The notes under the pieces were generated by a model. That model worked only from the letters and a program-made list of their open reading frames with translations. It did no database searches and was not told where the DNA came from. Source: Spirochaetaceae bacterium (GTDB lineage: Bacteria > Spirochaetota > Spirochaetia > Treponematales > Breznakiellaceae). From it: a DNA stretch of 40,976 nt. The position numbers were made by a program, and so were the translations under genes. Position 1 is the first letter of the stretch. The number at the start of each line of letters is the position of its first letter. Shown here one piece after another: positions 27,145 through 34,925 of the stretch. Location: NCBI GenBank assembly GCA_031256905.1, contig JAIRPY010000038.1:1-40976 (forward strand), in the 5' to 3' direction.

Positions 27145-28947
27145 TTACCTTTGGTATAATTCGGCGTCAATGTGCTTTTTTTCAGCAAACAACTCCTCCA
27201 AACGGCTTCCTTGGGGGAAACCATTCACCTTTTCTCCATCCGCGCCTTGAATCTGGGCGATAATATCAGCCCTTCGCTTTTCAAGCCGCCGGCGCGTCAC
27301 GTTCTTGATGCCATCCGGAACGGTTCGTTCCGGGTTTGACACATACTCCTTTGCGCTTCCAATTTTTACCACCCAATTTCGCAAATCCTCAGACCCAAGC
27401 CGAGCCAGCACCGCATCCAAACCAAACTCGTCCTGAAGGTAACACCCTTCCAAAGCGCGGAACAGCTCTTTTGTCTGGGGGTCTTCAAAATCTTTCTCCA
27501 GCAGTTTGGCCCGAACCTCCGGATACCAGTCCTGATGCACCGCCGCAGTGACCAGCAGAATCAGCTCATCCCGGTAACGGGTCTTTTGCGCCGGCCACGA
27601 GGTTTCCCCGGAATTCTTCTGCGGATTGGGGACGGGCCGGCTTGGGGGTCCAAAGGGCCGGCGCTCAAAATCGGAGCGAATCGCTGTCCGGTCCACCTTG
27701 AAAAGGCCGGCAATCCGGTCCATCGCGATCTCCCTTGAAACATCCGAATCCAGAGCTTCCAAATAGGGGAACATAAAAGTTATCGCCCGGGTCTTGCCTT
27801 CGGCGTTGGATATGTCAAACAGAGATTTGCTATAGAACATAAGATATTCACAATCAAGCATAGAATTTTTTACTTGACCGCGCAATACCTCTCCGCCAGA
27901 TTCTTTCAAAATATCCGCGGGGTCCTTATTATTCCCCTCGGGAACCGCGACTCGGCAGGACAGCCCATTCCGCCGGCACACCAAGACCGCCCGAACCGCG
28001 GCGTCCCGGCCGGCCTTATCCGCGTCAAACACAAGGTGGGCTTGTTCCGCCCACCGGCCCAGGAGCCGAGCCTGCTCATCCGTCAGGGACGTACCTAAGG
28101 GCGCCACCGCGTTCGTCACCCCCGCCTGATGCAGAGCAATCACATCCATATACCCTTCCGCGATAAATACCTCCTTGGTTTTCCGAATTTCGAGAACCGC
28201 CCGATCCAAAGCAAACAAGGTCTGTCCCTTTTTGTAAAAATCCGATTCCCCGGAATTCAGATACTTGGGACCCGATTCAGAAAGTAAACGCCCCCCAAAA
28301 GCGACAACCCGCTCCTGATGATCCCTAATGGGAAACATCAGCCGATGCGAAAAAAACGCAAGCCCCGGATCCTTGGGATTAAAAAGCTTCGAGGATGCGA
28401 GAAAGGCCTCCGAATAACCCTTCCCGGTAAGAAACCGAAACAGCCAACGCTTGTCCCTCGGCGCGTAGCCCAGCCTAAAGGCTTTCAGCATTTCAATGCT
28501 GATCCCTCGGTCTAAAACATACTGAAAAGCCGGTTTGCCTTCAGACGTTTCGGTGAGAAAATAGTGAAAACTTCCCGCCACCCGGTGGTACAATTCCGCC
28601 ATTTGATCCCGCCGGGCGAGCCGGGCTTCCGCATCGGACCGGGATAAGGAAGATTCGTACGCCACCGGCACGCCGTAACGTTTCGCCAGGGTTTCCACCG
28701 TTTCCGCGAAGGTGAGTTTGTCCATATCCATCACAAAGCCGATGACCGTTCCCCCCTTGCCACACCCGAAGCAGTGGTACAATTTTTTTTCGGGATTTAC
28801 CGAAAAGGACGGAGTTTTTTCAGTATGAAACGGACAAAGGCCCATATACCGGCCCCCCCGCTGTTCAAGGCGCACGTAATTCCCGATCACATGGACCGCA
28901 TCGATCCGATCCGTTAATTCCTGTATTGTCGATTTTGCGATACTCAT
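27145..28947 (-). CDS. dnaG: DNA primase DnaG
   Basis: Synthesises RNA primers at the replication fork. The 600-aa product has an N-terminal CHC2 zinc finger (Cys38-His41-Cys59-Cys62), the RNA-polymerase core with [13 protein letters not shown] and the TOPRIM acidic motif [11 protein letters not shown], and a C-terminal helicase-binding region (about 440-600). The ATG follows a weak AGG site, 32 nt after the mltG stop, and rpoD follows closely. No rpsU gene is present upstream, unlike the E. coli macromolecular-synthesis operon. Confidence 0.97.
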   Translation of the reverse strand: MSIAKSTIQELTDRIDAVHVIGNYVRLEQRGGRYMGLCPFHTEKTPSFSVNPEKKLYHCFGCGKGGTVIGFVMDMDKLTFAETVETLAKRYGVPVAYESSLSRSDAEARLARRDQMAELYHRVAGSFHYFLTETSEGKPAFQYVLDRGISIEMLKAFRLGYAPRDKRWLFRFLTGKGYSEAFLASSKLFNPKDPGLAFFSHRLMFPIRDHQERVVAFGGRLLSESGPKYLNSGESDFYKKGQTLFALDRAVLEIRKTKEVFIAEGYMDVIALHQAGVTNAVAPLGTSLTDEQARLLGRWAEQAHLVFDADKAGRDAAVRAVLVCRRNGLSCRVAVPEGNNKDPADILKESGGEVLRGQVKNSMLDCEYLMFYSKSLFDISNAEGKTRAITFMFPYLEALDSDVSREIAMDRIAGLFKVDRTAIRSDFERRPFGPPSRPVPNPQKNSGETSWPAQKTRYRDELILLVTAAVHQDWYPEVRAKLLEKDFEDPQTKELFRALEGCYLQDEFGLDAVLARLGSEDLRNWVVKIGSAKEYVSNPERTVPDGIKNVTRRRLEKRRADIIAQIQGADGEKVNGFPQGSRLEELFAEKKHIDAELYQR

Positions 28948-28979
28948 CCGGAACCTACTTTTGATTAAACCGCCCGGGG

Positions 28980-30008
28980 CTAACTGTTCTGATTTCCCTT
29001 GACATATAACACGCCTGCTTTTATATGATCGTCAAAGGTGCGGGAAAAATAATGCTTTCCTGTGGCGCCGTCGACCAGTCTGAAATAAAGATAATCGCTC
29101 GATTCCGGGTTGAAGGCCGCCTCCAGGGCAATCGCCCCCGGCGCGGAGATGGGACCCGGCGGAAGACCCGGCATAACGTAAGTGTTATAGGGATTTTTGA
29201 TTTCCGTGTCCTTATTATAAATAACCTTAGGATGGGGTTTGCCGAGAATTTCGGTGATTACATATTCCACAGTCGCGCAGGATTGTAGGGGCATCCCGAT
29301 ATTCAGCCGGTTGTAGAAAACCCCGGACATAACCTTCGCTTCTTCATCGACTCGGTATTCCCGTTCAATGATTGAGGCGAGGGTGACTTTGCGGTAGAGT
29401 TCCTCCGGACTGAGGCTTCCGGGGTCTGCTCCGGTTTCTGCAAGTCTGCGGAAAAAGGTGTCCGCCATAGCCTTCACCGCGAGACTTGGGGGATACTCGG
29501 CGGGAAAGAGGTACGTTTCGGGATATAAAAATCCTTCCATCGTATCCCCTGGAATCCGGTACTCCCGGAGAATTTCCGGGTCCCCCGCCGCCGCGAGAAA
29601 CTTTTCGGCCTCGCAGACTCCGGCGGCATCGAAAATATGAGCTATCTTCTTTAAGGTGACGCCTTCGGGGATGGTCACCCGCAGGAGCGGTTCCTTCGCC
29701 CCGGCCACGAGCATTTCCCGAAGGTCTGTCTGGGATATGGGCATGGCAATACGATACCTTCCCGCCTTGATCGACCGCTCATCCAGGCGCAAGAGCACGT
29801 ACCAGAGATGTCTGCTCTTAATAAGCCCGGCTTGTTCGAGGCGGGTTCCCACGGACAGAGCGGTTTCGCCTTTGTAGACCTCGAAAGAAACGGTCTCCCC
29901 GGCTTGGCGGGGCGGGGCGTTCCAGTACCAATACGCGCCCCCGGCAAGCCCCGCGCTTACCAGGGCAAAAGCTCCGATCCCGGCTAGGATGCTGATGGCC
30001 CGATGCAC
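28980..30008 (-). CDS. mltG: Endolytic murein transglycosylase MltG (YceG-like)
   Basis: Inner-membrane enzyme that cleaves nascent glycan strands and helps set their length. The 342-aa product has an N-terminal TM helix (ILAGIGAFALVSAGLAGG), a LysM-like segment (YKGETALSVGTRLEQAGLI) and the YceG catalytic domain with the active-site glutamate in VTLASIIEREY and the family segments MPLQSCATVEYVI and NPYNTYVMPGLPPGPIS. The start is GTG at 30008, preceded by GGGAGGG at good spacing. It lies between a metallo-hydrolase gene and dnaG. Confidence 0.94.
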   Translation of the reverse strand: MHRAISILAGIGAFALVSAGLAGGAYWYWNAPPRQAGETVSFEVYKGETALSVGTRLEQAGLIKSRHLWYVLLRLDERSIKAGRYRIAMPISQTDLREMLVAGAKEPLLRVTIPEGVTLKKIAHIFDAAGVCEAEKFLAAAGDPEILREYRIPGDTMEGFLYPETYLFPAEYPPSLAVKAMADTFFRRLAETGADPGSLSPEELYRKVTLASIIEREYRVDEEAKVMSGVFYNRLNIGMPLQSCATVEYVITEILGKPHPKVIYNKDTEIKNPYNTYVMPGLPPGPISAPGAIALEAAFNPESSDYLYFRLVDGATGKHYFSRTFDDHIKAGVLYVKGNQNS

Positions 30009-30034
30009 CTTTTCCCTCCCTTTGGCTGAATCGT

Positions 30035-30985
30035 TTACAAGATAAGCTCCAACCCTTCTACGGCTAGAGTTACCGGCCCTGAGAATTCTTTTTCCTCGGC
30101 GTAGCTTTTGGCGGACTGGAGGATATTATATACCTCTTTATCGGTATACGTCGGTTCGTGGTGGAAAAGAACAAGATGTTTTACTCCCCACTTGGCCGCA
30201 AAGTCCACCGCGGACCGGAAGGAGCTGTGTCCCCAGTTATATTTTTCGATAGCGTCTTCCAGAGTGTATTGGGAATCCACCACCGCGAGGTCCGCGTTTT
30301 TGAAAAACGAGGCGTTTTCGTCGGTATCGAGGAAATCCGCGGGGCATAATTCCGCGTCGGTGGCGTAGATGAAGCTATGTTTGCCGTCATCCACCCGATA
30401 TGCGTAGGAATCCCCGGGATGTTTCACCTTTTTGTGCCGTATGGCGAGGAATCCCCCGGAAGACGGCAGGGACAAGGGTTTGTCTAGGAGATTGTACGTT
30501 TTTGCCGCGCCCATCATATCGAGGGTTACGGGAAAGTAGGGGTTTCGCATCTGTCCTTGTAATGCTTCTTCGAGGTTCGGCTTGGGGGAGTAGAAGCTCA
30601 GATTCACCGAGGGATCGTAGCCCGGATTGAAAAACGGCAAGCCCATCAAGTGATCCCAATGGAAATGGGAAAAGAAGATGTGATACGATGCCGGTTTCGG
30701 CTTGACTTTAGCGGCGGCGAGGCCGAGTTCCCGAAGCCCCGAGCCGGCGTCAAAGACGATGCGCTGAGTTGGGTCCCCCCAATCGAGGGATACGCAGGAG
30801 GTATTGCCTCCTACGGTACCGAAGACCCAGGTGGGTAGTCCCAGGAGGAACTGTTCTTTTGCCTCGGGGCTTTCGATGTCTTTTGCGGTAAGGTGTTCGA
30901 GGATTGACCGGACTTTATTCTGAATTTCCGCCGGGACCTTCGGCGCCGGCAGGGACCCTCGGACGCCCCAAAATCGGATACGCAT
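30035..30985 (-). CDS. Metallo-beta-lactamase-fold hydrolase
   Basis: The 316-aa MBL-fold protein has the metal-binding motif FSHFHWDHLMG, an early strand RFWGVRGSLPAP, a GGNTSCV segment typical of the RNase Z/PhnP-like branch, and downstream ligand positions in YATDAEL, VDSQYT and HHEPTYTD. The RFWGVRGS start is common in a widespread uncharacterised group that includes domains near response-regulator or cyclic-nucleotide proteins; a phosphodiesterase is likely but the substrate is unknown. A GGGGGA site precedes the ATG. It lies 14 nt after the YkgJ-like gene. Confidence 0.85.
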   Translation of the reverse strand: MRIRFWGVRGSLPAPKVPAEIQNKVRSILEHLTAKDIESPEAKEQFLLGLPTWVFGTVGGNTSCVSLDWGDPTQRIVFDAGSGLRELGLAAAKVKPKPASYHIFFSHFHWDHLMGLPFFNPGYDPSVNLSFYSPKPNLEEALQGQMRNPYFPVTLDMMGAAKTYNLLDKPLSLPSSGGFLAIRHKKVKHPGDSYAYRVDDGKHSFIYATDAELCPADFLDTDENASFFKNADLAVVDSQYTLEDAIEKYNWGHSSFRSAVDFAAKWGVKHLVLFHHEPTYTDKEVYNILQSAKSYAEEKEFSGPVTLAVEGLELIL

Positions 30986-30999
30986 TTAGCATCCCCCGG

Positions 31000-31446
31000 C
31001 TAACGGCGTTTCCGGGTAATAAGCGGTTCCGCTGACTGTTTTTGTAAGCATGATTCAATATCATCCCTTGTAAATAATGTTCCCTTTCCCATTCCGGGGC
31101 ATTCCTCGGCTATCCGGTCCCATATCTGTTGGGATCTGAGGTGGGCCTGCCAAAATGGGAAGGTCCTGCATTGGAGGGGGCGTCCTTCATACACTGAGCA
31201 TCCGTTATTCCAGAAAATACAATCGAAATCGGATGTTTCTTTGAGGGAAAGACGTTCTTCTTCCGGCGCAGGAACCCATCGACAATAGGTTTCTATAAAA
31301 GAAGTATAGCTCATTTTAAGACATTTTGCTAGAATAAGCGCATCTTTTTCAGAAAGAAACACAAACCCGCTTTCGTAACGGCAACAGGCAGAGCAACGAG
31401 CGCAGGTAAATCGAAGCCCCGGGGCGTAAAACGGCTGATCTGGCAT
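31000..31446 (-). CDS. YkgJ-family cysteine-cluster protein
   Basis: The 148-aa cytoplasmic protein has the N-terminal cluster CARCSACCRYESG and later cysteines in DCIFWNNGCSVYEGRPLQC, the pattern of the YkgJ/UPF0153 family of putative Zn or Fe-S chelating proteins. The specific function is not known; some relatives take part in flagellin methylation or metal handling. GGAG lies about 10 nt upstream of the ATG, immediately after the tRNA terminator, so expression may depend on read-through. The metallo-hydrolase gene follows. Confidence 0.82.
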   Translation of the reverse strand: MPDQPFYAPGLRFTCARCSACCRYESGFVFLSEKDALILAKCLKMSYTSFIETYCRWVPAPEEERLSLKETSDFDCIFWNNGCSVYEGRPLQCRTFPFWQAHLRSQQIWDRIAEECPGMGKGTLFTRDDIESCLQKQSAEPLITRKRR

Positions 31447-31460
31447 ATTCTGAAGACTCC

Positions 31461-31490
31461 AAAAAAGAAAACCGCCCCAGGGGACGGTTC
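31461..31490 (-). terminator. Rho-independent terminator after the tRNA genes
   Basis: On the minus strand a stem made from AACCG...CCC and GGGGCGGTT (31489-31469) is followed by TTTTCTTTTTT (down to 31461). It lies 7 nt beyond tRNA-Tyr and just before the ribosome site of the YkgJ-like gene. Confidence 0.78.
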
Positions 31491-31496
31491 TCCTGA

Positions 31497-31577
31497 TGGG
31501 GAGAGAAGGATTCGAACCTACGAAGCCGAAGCAACAGATTTACAGTCTGCCCCCTTTGACCGCTCGGGAATCTCCCC
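31497..31577 (-). tRNA. tRNA-Tyr (GTA)
   Basis: 81 nt, type II. Acceptor GGGGAGA/TCTCCCC with discriminator A, D-stem CCC/GGG, anticodon loop CTGTAAA (anticodon GTA), a 12-nt variable region (TGCTTCGGCTTC) and T-loop TTCGAAT. CCA is not encoded. The T-stem GTAGG/CCTTC has a U50-U64 mismatch where most bacterial tRNA-Tyr genes have GAAGG. Confidence 0.96.
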
Positions 31578-31589
31578 GGATATACACGA

Positions 31590-31663
31590 AGCCATCTCCC
31601 GGAGTCGAACCGAGGACCTCGTGATTACAAGTCAGGCGCTCTAACCGGCTGAGCTAAGATGGC
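31590..31663 (-). tRNA. tRNA-Thr (TGT)
   Basis: 74 nt. Acceptor GCCATCT/AGATGGC with discriminator T, D-stem GCTC/GAGC, anticodon loop CTTGTAA (anticodon TGT), T-stem CTCGG/CCGGG with loop TTCGACT. CCA is not encoded. The anticodon stem CCTGA/TCACG has a C28-C42 mismatch where TCAGG would pair fully. It lies 12 nt upstream of tRNA-Tyr in the same transcript. Confidence 0.96.
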
Positions 31664-31681
31664 GTCTTTCCATACATTGTA

Positions 31682-31710
31682 ATAATACTCATTTCTTCTT
31701 TTTCGGTCAA
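31682..31710 (-). promoter_or_regulatory. Promoter of the tRNA-Thr/tRNA-Tyr operon
   Basis: The -35 TTGACC (31710-31705), a 17-bp spacer and the -10 TATTAT (31687-31682) lie on the minus strand, 18 bp before the first tRNA base. This is a near-consensus sigma-70 promoter. Confidence 0.8.
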
Positions 31711-31780
31711 GGCCCATTTCCTTTTTTTAAAAAAAATCGGAATCAAACTCTACTTTCAGGAAAAATTCAGCAAAAAATAG

Positions 31781-31809
31781 TTGAAAAAAACGTTGAAAAA
31801 AGACACTAT
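31781..31809 (+). promoter_or_regulatory. Possible promoter of the MOSC-mogA operon
   Basis: TTGAAA (31781-31786), 17 bp and CACTAT (31804-31809) lie just before the ATG at 31816, which would make the mRNA leaderless. The -10 is poor and the region is A-rich, so this is tentative. Confidence 0.3.
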
Positions 31810-31815
31810 AAACTT

Positions 31816-32244
31816 ATGGGAAAAGTGCGGGCTGTTTGTATCAGCGAAGCAAAAGGAACGCCGAAACGTAATGTAGGGTCCGGAGAATTTGCGGTTCAGC
31901 ACGGCATTAAAGGCGACGCTCACGCCGGAAATTGGCATCGGCAGGTCAGCCTTCTAGCTTACCAAAAAATCGCGGATTTCCGGGCAAAAGGCGCGGAAAT
32001 AGAAGACGGAGCTTTCGGGGAAAACCTCATCGTGGAAGATATCGATTTCAAAAACCTGCCTGTCGGCGCAATCCTCCACTGCGGAGACGTAACCCTCGAA
32101 ATAACCCAAATCGGGAAAGAATGTCACAGCCATTGCGAAATTTTTAAAAAAATGGGAGACTGCATCATGCCGAGAGAAGGAGTTTTCGCCAAAGTCCTCC
32201 ACGGAGGAACCATAAAAATAGGAGATAACCTCTATGCCGAATGA
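31816..32244 (+). CDS. MOSC-domain protein (molybdenum-sulphur carrier type)
   Basis: The 142-aa stand-alone MOSC domain resembles the C-terminal domain of Moco sulphurases and may carry or transfer sulphur to the molybdenum cofactor. Family segments are the VQHGIKGDAHAG stretch, GAFGENLIVEDID and the conserved cysteine in GKECHSHCEIF. No Shine-Dalgarno sequence precedes the ATG. It overlaps mogA by 11 bp, so translation is coupled, which supports a cofactor role. Another MOSC-dependent reaction cannot be excluded. Confidence 0.88.
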   Translation: MGKVRAVCISEAKGTPKRNVGSGEFAVQHGIKGDAHAGNWHRQVSLLAYQKIADFRAKGAEIEDGAFGENLIVEDIDFKNLPVGAILHCGDVTLEITQIGKECHSHCEIFKKMGDCIMPREGVFAKVLHGGTIKIGDNLYAE

Positions 32245-32734
32245 ACCTTACCGAGTCGGCGTCATTACCGCCAGCGATAAAGGCGCGCAGGGAGCTCGGG
32301 AAGACCTAAGCGGGCAGGTTATCCGGGAACTCGTGGAAAAAGCCGGGTACGTCGTGACCAGCTACCGGCTCCTGCCGGACGACCAACCCGGCTTGGAAGA
32401 AGAACTAAAACGGCTCTGCGATGGAGAATTGGCGGACCTCGTTTTAACTACCGGCGGAACCGGATTTTCTCCCCGGGACTGGATGCCGGAAGCTACTATT
32501 GCCGTCGCGGAACGGCTGGTCCCGGGGATCCCGGAAGCCCTCCGGCAGTACAGCCTGAGCATCACCAGCCGGGCTATGCTTAGTCGGGCCGCCGCAGGAA
32601 TCCGCGGGCGAACCTTGATCGTCAATTTGCCCGGCAGTCCCAAAGCCGTCCGGGAACACCTGACGTACCTCCTCCCGGAATTACCGCATGGTTTGGCCAT
32701 CCTTACCGGCCAAGCCGGCGAATGCGCCGGGTAA
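32234..32734 (+). CDS. mogA: MogA/MoaB-type molybdopterin adenylyltransferase
   Basis: Activates molybdopterin as its adenylate before molybdenum insertion. The 166-aa product shows the family motifs GVITASDKGAQG at the N-terminus, TTGGTGFSPRDWMPEAT and VNLPGSPKAV. It overlaps the MOSC gene and lies across from the XdhC/YqeB genes, which also serve molybdenum hydroxylases. MogA and MoaB are hard to separate by sequence alone. Confidence 0.92.
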   Translation: MPNEPYRVGVITASDKGAQGAREDLSGQVIRELVEKAGYVVTSYRLLPDDQPGLEEELKRLCDGELADLVLTTGGTGFSPRDWMPEATIAVAERLVPGIPEALRQYSLSITSRAMLSRAAAGIRGRTLIVNLPGSPKAVREHLTYLLPELPHGLAILTGQAGECAG

Positions 32735-32743
32735 GAAAAGTCC

Positions 32744-32759
32744 CGGGGCCTAAACCCCG
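32744..32759. terminator. Hairpin between convergent mogA and epsC
   Basis: CGGGG (32744-32748), a 6-nt loop and CCCCG (32755-32759) form a short perfect stem between the two stop codons. No T-run is present on either side, so it is only a candidate terminator. Confidence 0.35.
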
Positions 32760-32767
32760 CGGGCGGG

Positions 32768-33724
32768 TCAGATTACGTAGTCCCAAAACTCTTCCTGCTG
32801 GAATTCCTGATATTTCCAAACAGGTTGTTCATCGGTTTTGTATTGGAGTTCGGGGTTTTTCACGCTTACCTTTGTTTTTTCCGGCACTGACTTGGTAACA
32901 AAGGCGTTACTGCCTATTACCACTCCGGTACCGATAATCGTATTTCCTCCCAAGATCGACGCCCCGGAGTAAATGGTCACGTTATCTTCGATAGTAGGAT
33001 GCCGTTTCGCGCCTTTCATGCTTTGTCCGCCCCGAGTAGACAGTCCGCCTAGGGTAACCCCCTGATACAACTTGACGTGGTTGCCGATAATCGTAGTTTC
33101 CCCGATAACAATGCCCGTGCCATGATCGATAAAGAAATGATGCCCTATCCGCGCGCCGGGGTGAATATCGATGCCGGTGACGTTATGCGCGTACTCGGTC
33201 ATGATACGGGGTATCAGGGGAATCTCCAATTCGTAGAGAACATGGGCCAGCCGGTACACCATAATCGCAAAGATCCCCGGATAAGAAGAAATGATTTCGT
33301 CTTTGCTGTACGCCGCGGGGTCTCCGTCGAAAGACGCGGAAACGTCCATCGCAAGGTACTCCCGAACCTGGGGCAGACGGGACAAGAAATGGTAGGTGAG
33401 TTCCTCGGCTTTGGCGTCCGCTTCTTGAGCCGATTCAGCGCAATCCTGCCGATGCTGGAGGGCTTTTGCGATTTGCTTGGAAAGGTTGAACATAATCCCT
33501 TCGAGTAAATCTCCGGCGTAATACTCCACCGAGCCGGCGGAGATATTTTTCTTGCCGAAGTAGCCTGGAAAAATAATACATCGCAGTTTATCGATTATAT
33601 CGATAAGAACACTCCGGTTAAGCTGATTCTCGCTGTCTATTTTGATAATTCCGGCTTGATCCCGATAACTTTGCAACAGAAGATGCATTAGTTCTTTGAT
33701 GTGGGTATCCGCTTCTTTTTTCAT
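32768..33724 (-). CDS. epsC: Serine O-acetyltransferase, EpsC type
   Basis: First step of cysteine synthesis: serine plus acetyl-CoA to O-acetylserine. About 318 aa, with a helical N-terminal domain and a left-handed beta-helix containing [19 protein letters not shown] and [11 protein letters not shown]. The longer N-terminal domain fits the EpsC form rather than enteric CysE. I prefer the ATG at 33724, with GGAGG 11 nt upstream; a GTG at 33757 in the same frame lacks a usable ribosome site. A strong promoter lies about 60 bp upstream of the ATG. No cysK is adjacent. Confidence 0.9.
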   Translation of the reverse strand: MKKEADTHIKELMHLLLQSYRDQAGIIKIDSENQLNRSVLIDIIDKLRCIIFPGYFGKKNISAGSVEYYAGDLLEGIMFNLSKQIAKALQHRQDCAESAQEADAKAEELTYHFLSRLPQVREYLAMDVSASFDGDPAAYSKDEIISSYPGIFAIMVYRLAHVLYELEIPLIPRIMTEYAHNVTGIDIHPGARIGHHFFIDHGTGIVIGETTIIGNHVKLYQGVTLGGLSTRGGQSMKGAKRHPTIEDNVTIYSGASILGGNTIIGTGVVIGSNAFVTKSVPEKTKVSVKNPELQYKTDEQPVWKYQEFQQEEFWDYVI

Positions 33725-33783
33725 GATTTTTAAAACCTCCGCTTTCTTATAAAACACCTAATACTACTAGGGATGTTTCTATC

Positions 33784-33812
33784 AAGATAGCCGAATCCCC
33801 AAAAAATGTCAA
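33784..33812 (-). promoter_or_regulatory. Promoter of epsC
   Basis: The -35 TTGACA (33812-33807), a 17-bp spacer and the -10 TATCTT (33789-33784) lie on the minus strand. Downstream, around the expected +10 to +25, is a small dyad CCTA-N7-TAGG (33757-33771) that could be an operator. Confidence 0.75.
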
Positions 33813-33881
33813 GATTTTCCCCCGGTCCGCCCCCGGCGGCAAGGCAGAAAAAAGCTGGAAACTGTAAATTTTTAGAAAAAA

Positions 33882-33904
33882 CCCCTCCCGGATGATTGGA
33901 ATGG
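33882..33904 (-). terminator. Weak terminator candidate after the YjfB-like gene
   Basis: On the minus strand CCATTCC and GGAGGGG can form a 7-bp stem with one A-G mismatch and one wobble, followed directly by TTTTTT. Position and T-run fit, but the stem is imperfect. Confidence 0.35.
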
Positions 33905-34090
33905 CTAGGCCAGAATATTCACTATATTTCCCACGTTGGGGTCCGTAAATACTCCGGTCTTTTCCAACAGTTTCGACAAGGCGTCGCCTTGAGTCTGTGC
34001 TTCGTCCAATACCATACTTTGGACCTGTACCGCCGCCTGTTCTCGGGTTTGCTGGAGGTAAAACCCCACAGATAATTGTTCTATATTCAT
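33905..34090 (-). CDS. YjfB-family putative motility protein
   Basis: Small 61-aa protein starting MNIEQLSVGFYLQQTREQAA, with an N-terminal helix pattern and the VLDEAQTQGDALSKLLE segment resembling the YjfB family (annotated as putative motility proteins, function not established). The ATG at 34090 aligns with the family start; a longer frame to 34129 is unlikely because it runs through the promoter. It lacks a Shine-Dalgarno sequence and has a promoter-like pair directly upstream. Confidence 0.72.
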   Translation of the reverse strand: MNIEQLSVGFYLQQTREQAAVQVQSMVLDEAQTQGDALSKLLEKTGVFTDPNVGNIVNILA

Positions 34091-34096
34091 GCTTTC

Positions 34097-34125
34097 AGTA
34101 TCGGTTGATGGGGCGAATAACGCAA
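34097..34125 (-). promoter_or_regulatory. Possible promoter of the YjfB-like gene (leaderless geometry)
   Basis: TTGCGT (34125-34120), 17 bp and GATACT (34102-34097) lie on the minus strand, with only 6 nt (GAAAGC) before the ATG. The same ACTGAAAG-ATGAA arrangement precedes the cyclohydrolase gene at 40949. Confidence 0.42.
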
Positions 34126-34133
34126 GCAATACT

Positions 34134-34925
34134 TTAACGCCGCCGCAGTAAGGCTTCTAAGACGCCGCCGGCGATGGCTAAAGCTTTATCCGATACGGTA
34201 AAGCAGTGGGCCCTTTCGCATCGGGGATCGATGTCGCCGGCTTTAAGTCCTTTCCATACAGCTATACCGGAGGGCAGAATCCCCCGCAGAATTCCGTCTA
34301 ATCCGGCCCGAATCGGAACATCCGGAGCTTTTTCGGTATGAATTATCCCTACGAGATCTCCTTTTTTTACCGAATCTCCGATTTCGGCTTTTCCCTCGAA
34401 GATACCGTCGGCTTCTGCCCGGAGTAATCGCTCGATGGTAAAGCCTCCGATATCTCCTGGAACTCCGGTGTTGGGTAACGCGCCGCCTTTGGTAATAACC
34501 CGTCCCAGGGTATGTCCTCGTTGGGTCTCGATTACGGCATGGCAGTCAAGCCCGGCGATAAACCCCGGTCCAAGGCCGATAACTATCGGCGCATCGGTTA
34601 TCCGGGTCCCGAGATTCCGCTTCCCGAGAATCGCATCGATTAGCCCGGCGGGTTTCAGCCGTTTTACTGCCGCCCCGGCCGGATCGACCAGGATCGGAAT
34701 CCGTTTTTTCTCCAGAGCCTCCCGGAGACCCGCATCGTCCGGCACTAACACGCCGACGGCGTCTTCGACTTGGGCGGTTCCTTCGTACACGGCCCGGCAG
34801 AACGAAACGGTTCGCCGGACCGCCATAGGCTGAGGAATTTCGGTCAGGGCGATGGCAAAACCCGCATGAAACAGCCGCAGGGCGATTCCGGACCCGATAT
34901 CCCCGGCGCCTTTTATGATTATAAT
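34134..34925 (-). CDS. yqeB: YqeB/EF2563-family selenium-dependent molybdenum hydroxylase accessory protein
   Basis: Accessory protein of the selenium-dependent molybdenum hydroxylase system; the exact reaction is not known. The first in-frame ATG (34826) would give 230 aa and lose the conserved N-terminus. In-frame sequence upstream encodes IIIKGAGDIGSGIALRLFHA, the expected family start, but contains no ATG, GTG or TTG back to at least 35015. The likely start is ATT (34925-34923) or the adjacent ATA, with GGAGGG a few bases upstream, giving about 263 aa. The start overlaps the xdhC stop, so translation is coupled. Other family segments are MAVRRTVSFCRAVYEG, IGLGPGFIAGLDCHAVIET and GGFTIERLLRAEADG. 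Confidence 0.85.
   Translation of the reverse strand: MIIIKGAGDIGSGIALRLFHAGFAIALTEIPQPMAVRRTVSFCRAVYEGTAQVEDAVGVLVPDDAGLREALEKKRIPILVDPAGAAVKRLKPAGLIDAILGKRNLGTRITDAPIVIGLGPGFIAGLDCHAVIETQRGHTLGRVITKGGALPNTGVPGDIGGFTIERLLRAEADGIFEGKAEIGDSVKKGDLVGIIHTEKAPDVPIRAGLDGILRGILPSGIAVWKGLKAGDIDPRCERAHCFTVSDKALAIAGGVLEALLRRR

Noticed and set aside
27135-27224. Longer N-terminus for RpoD
   Set aside because: It overlaps the end of dnaG and precedes a well-placed ribosome site; region 1.1 begins after the ATG at 27134.
34091-34140. Sigma-28 (flagellar) promoter for the YjfB-like gene
   Set aside because: TAAAGTAT is present, but the GCCGATAA-like element is about 23 bp away, not 11.
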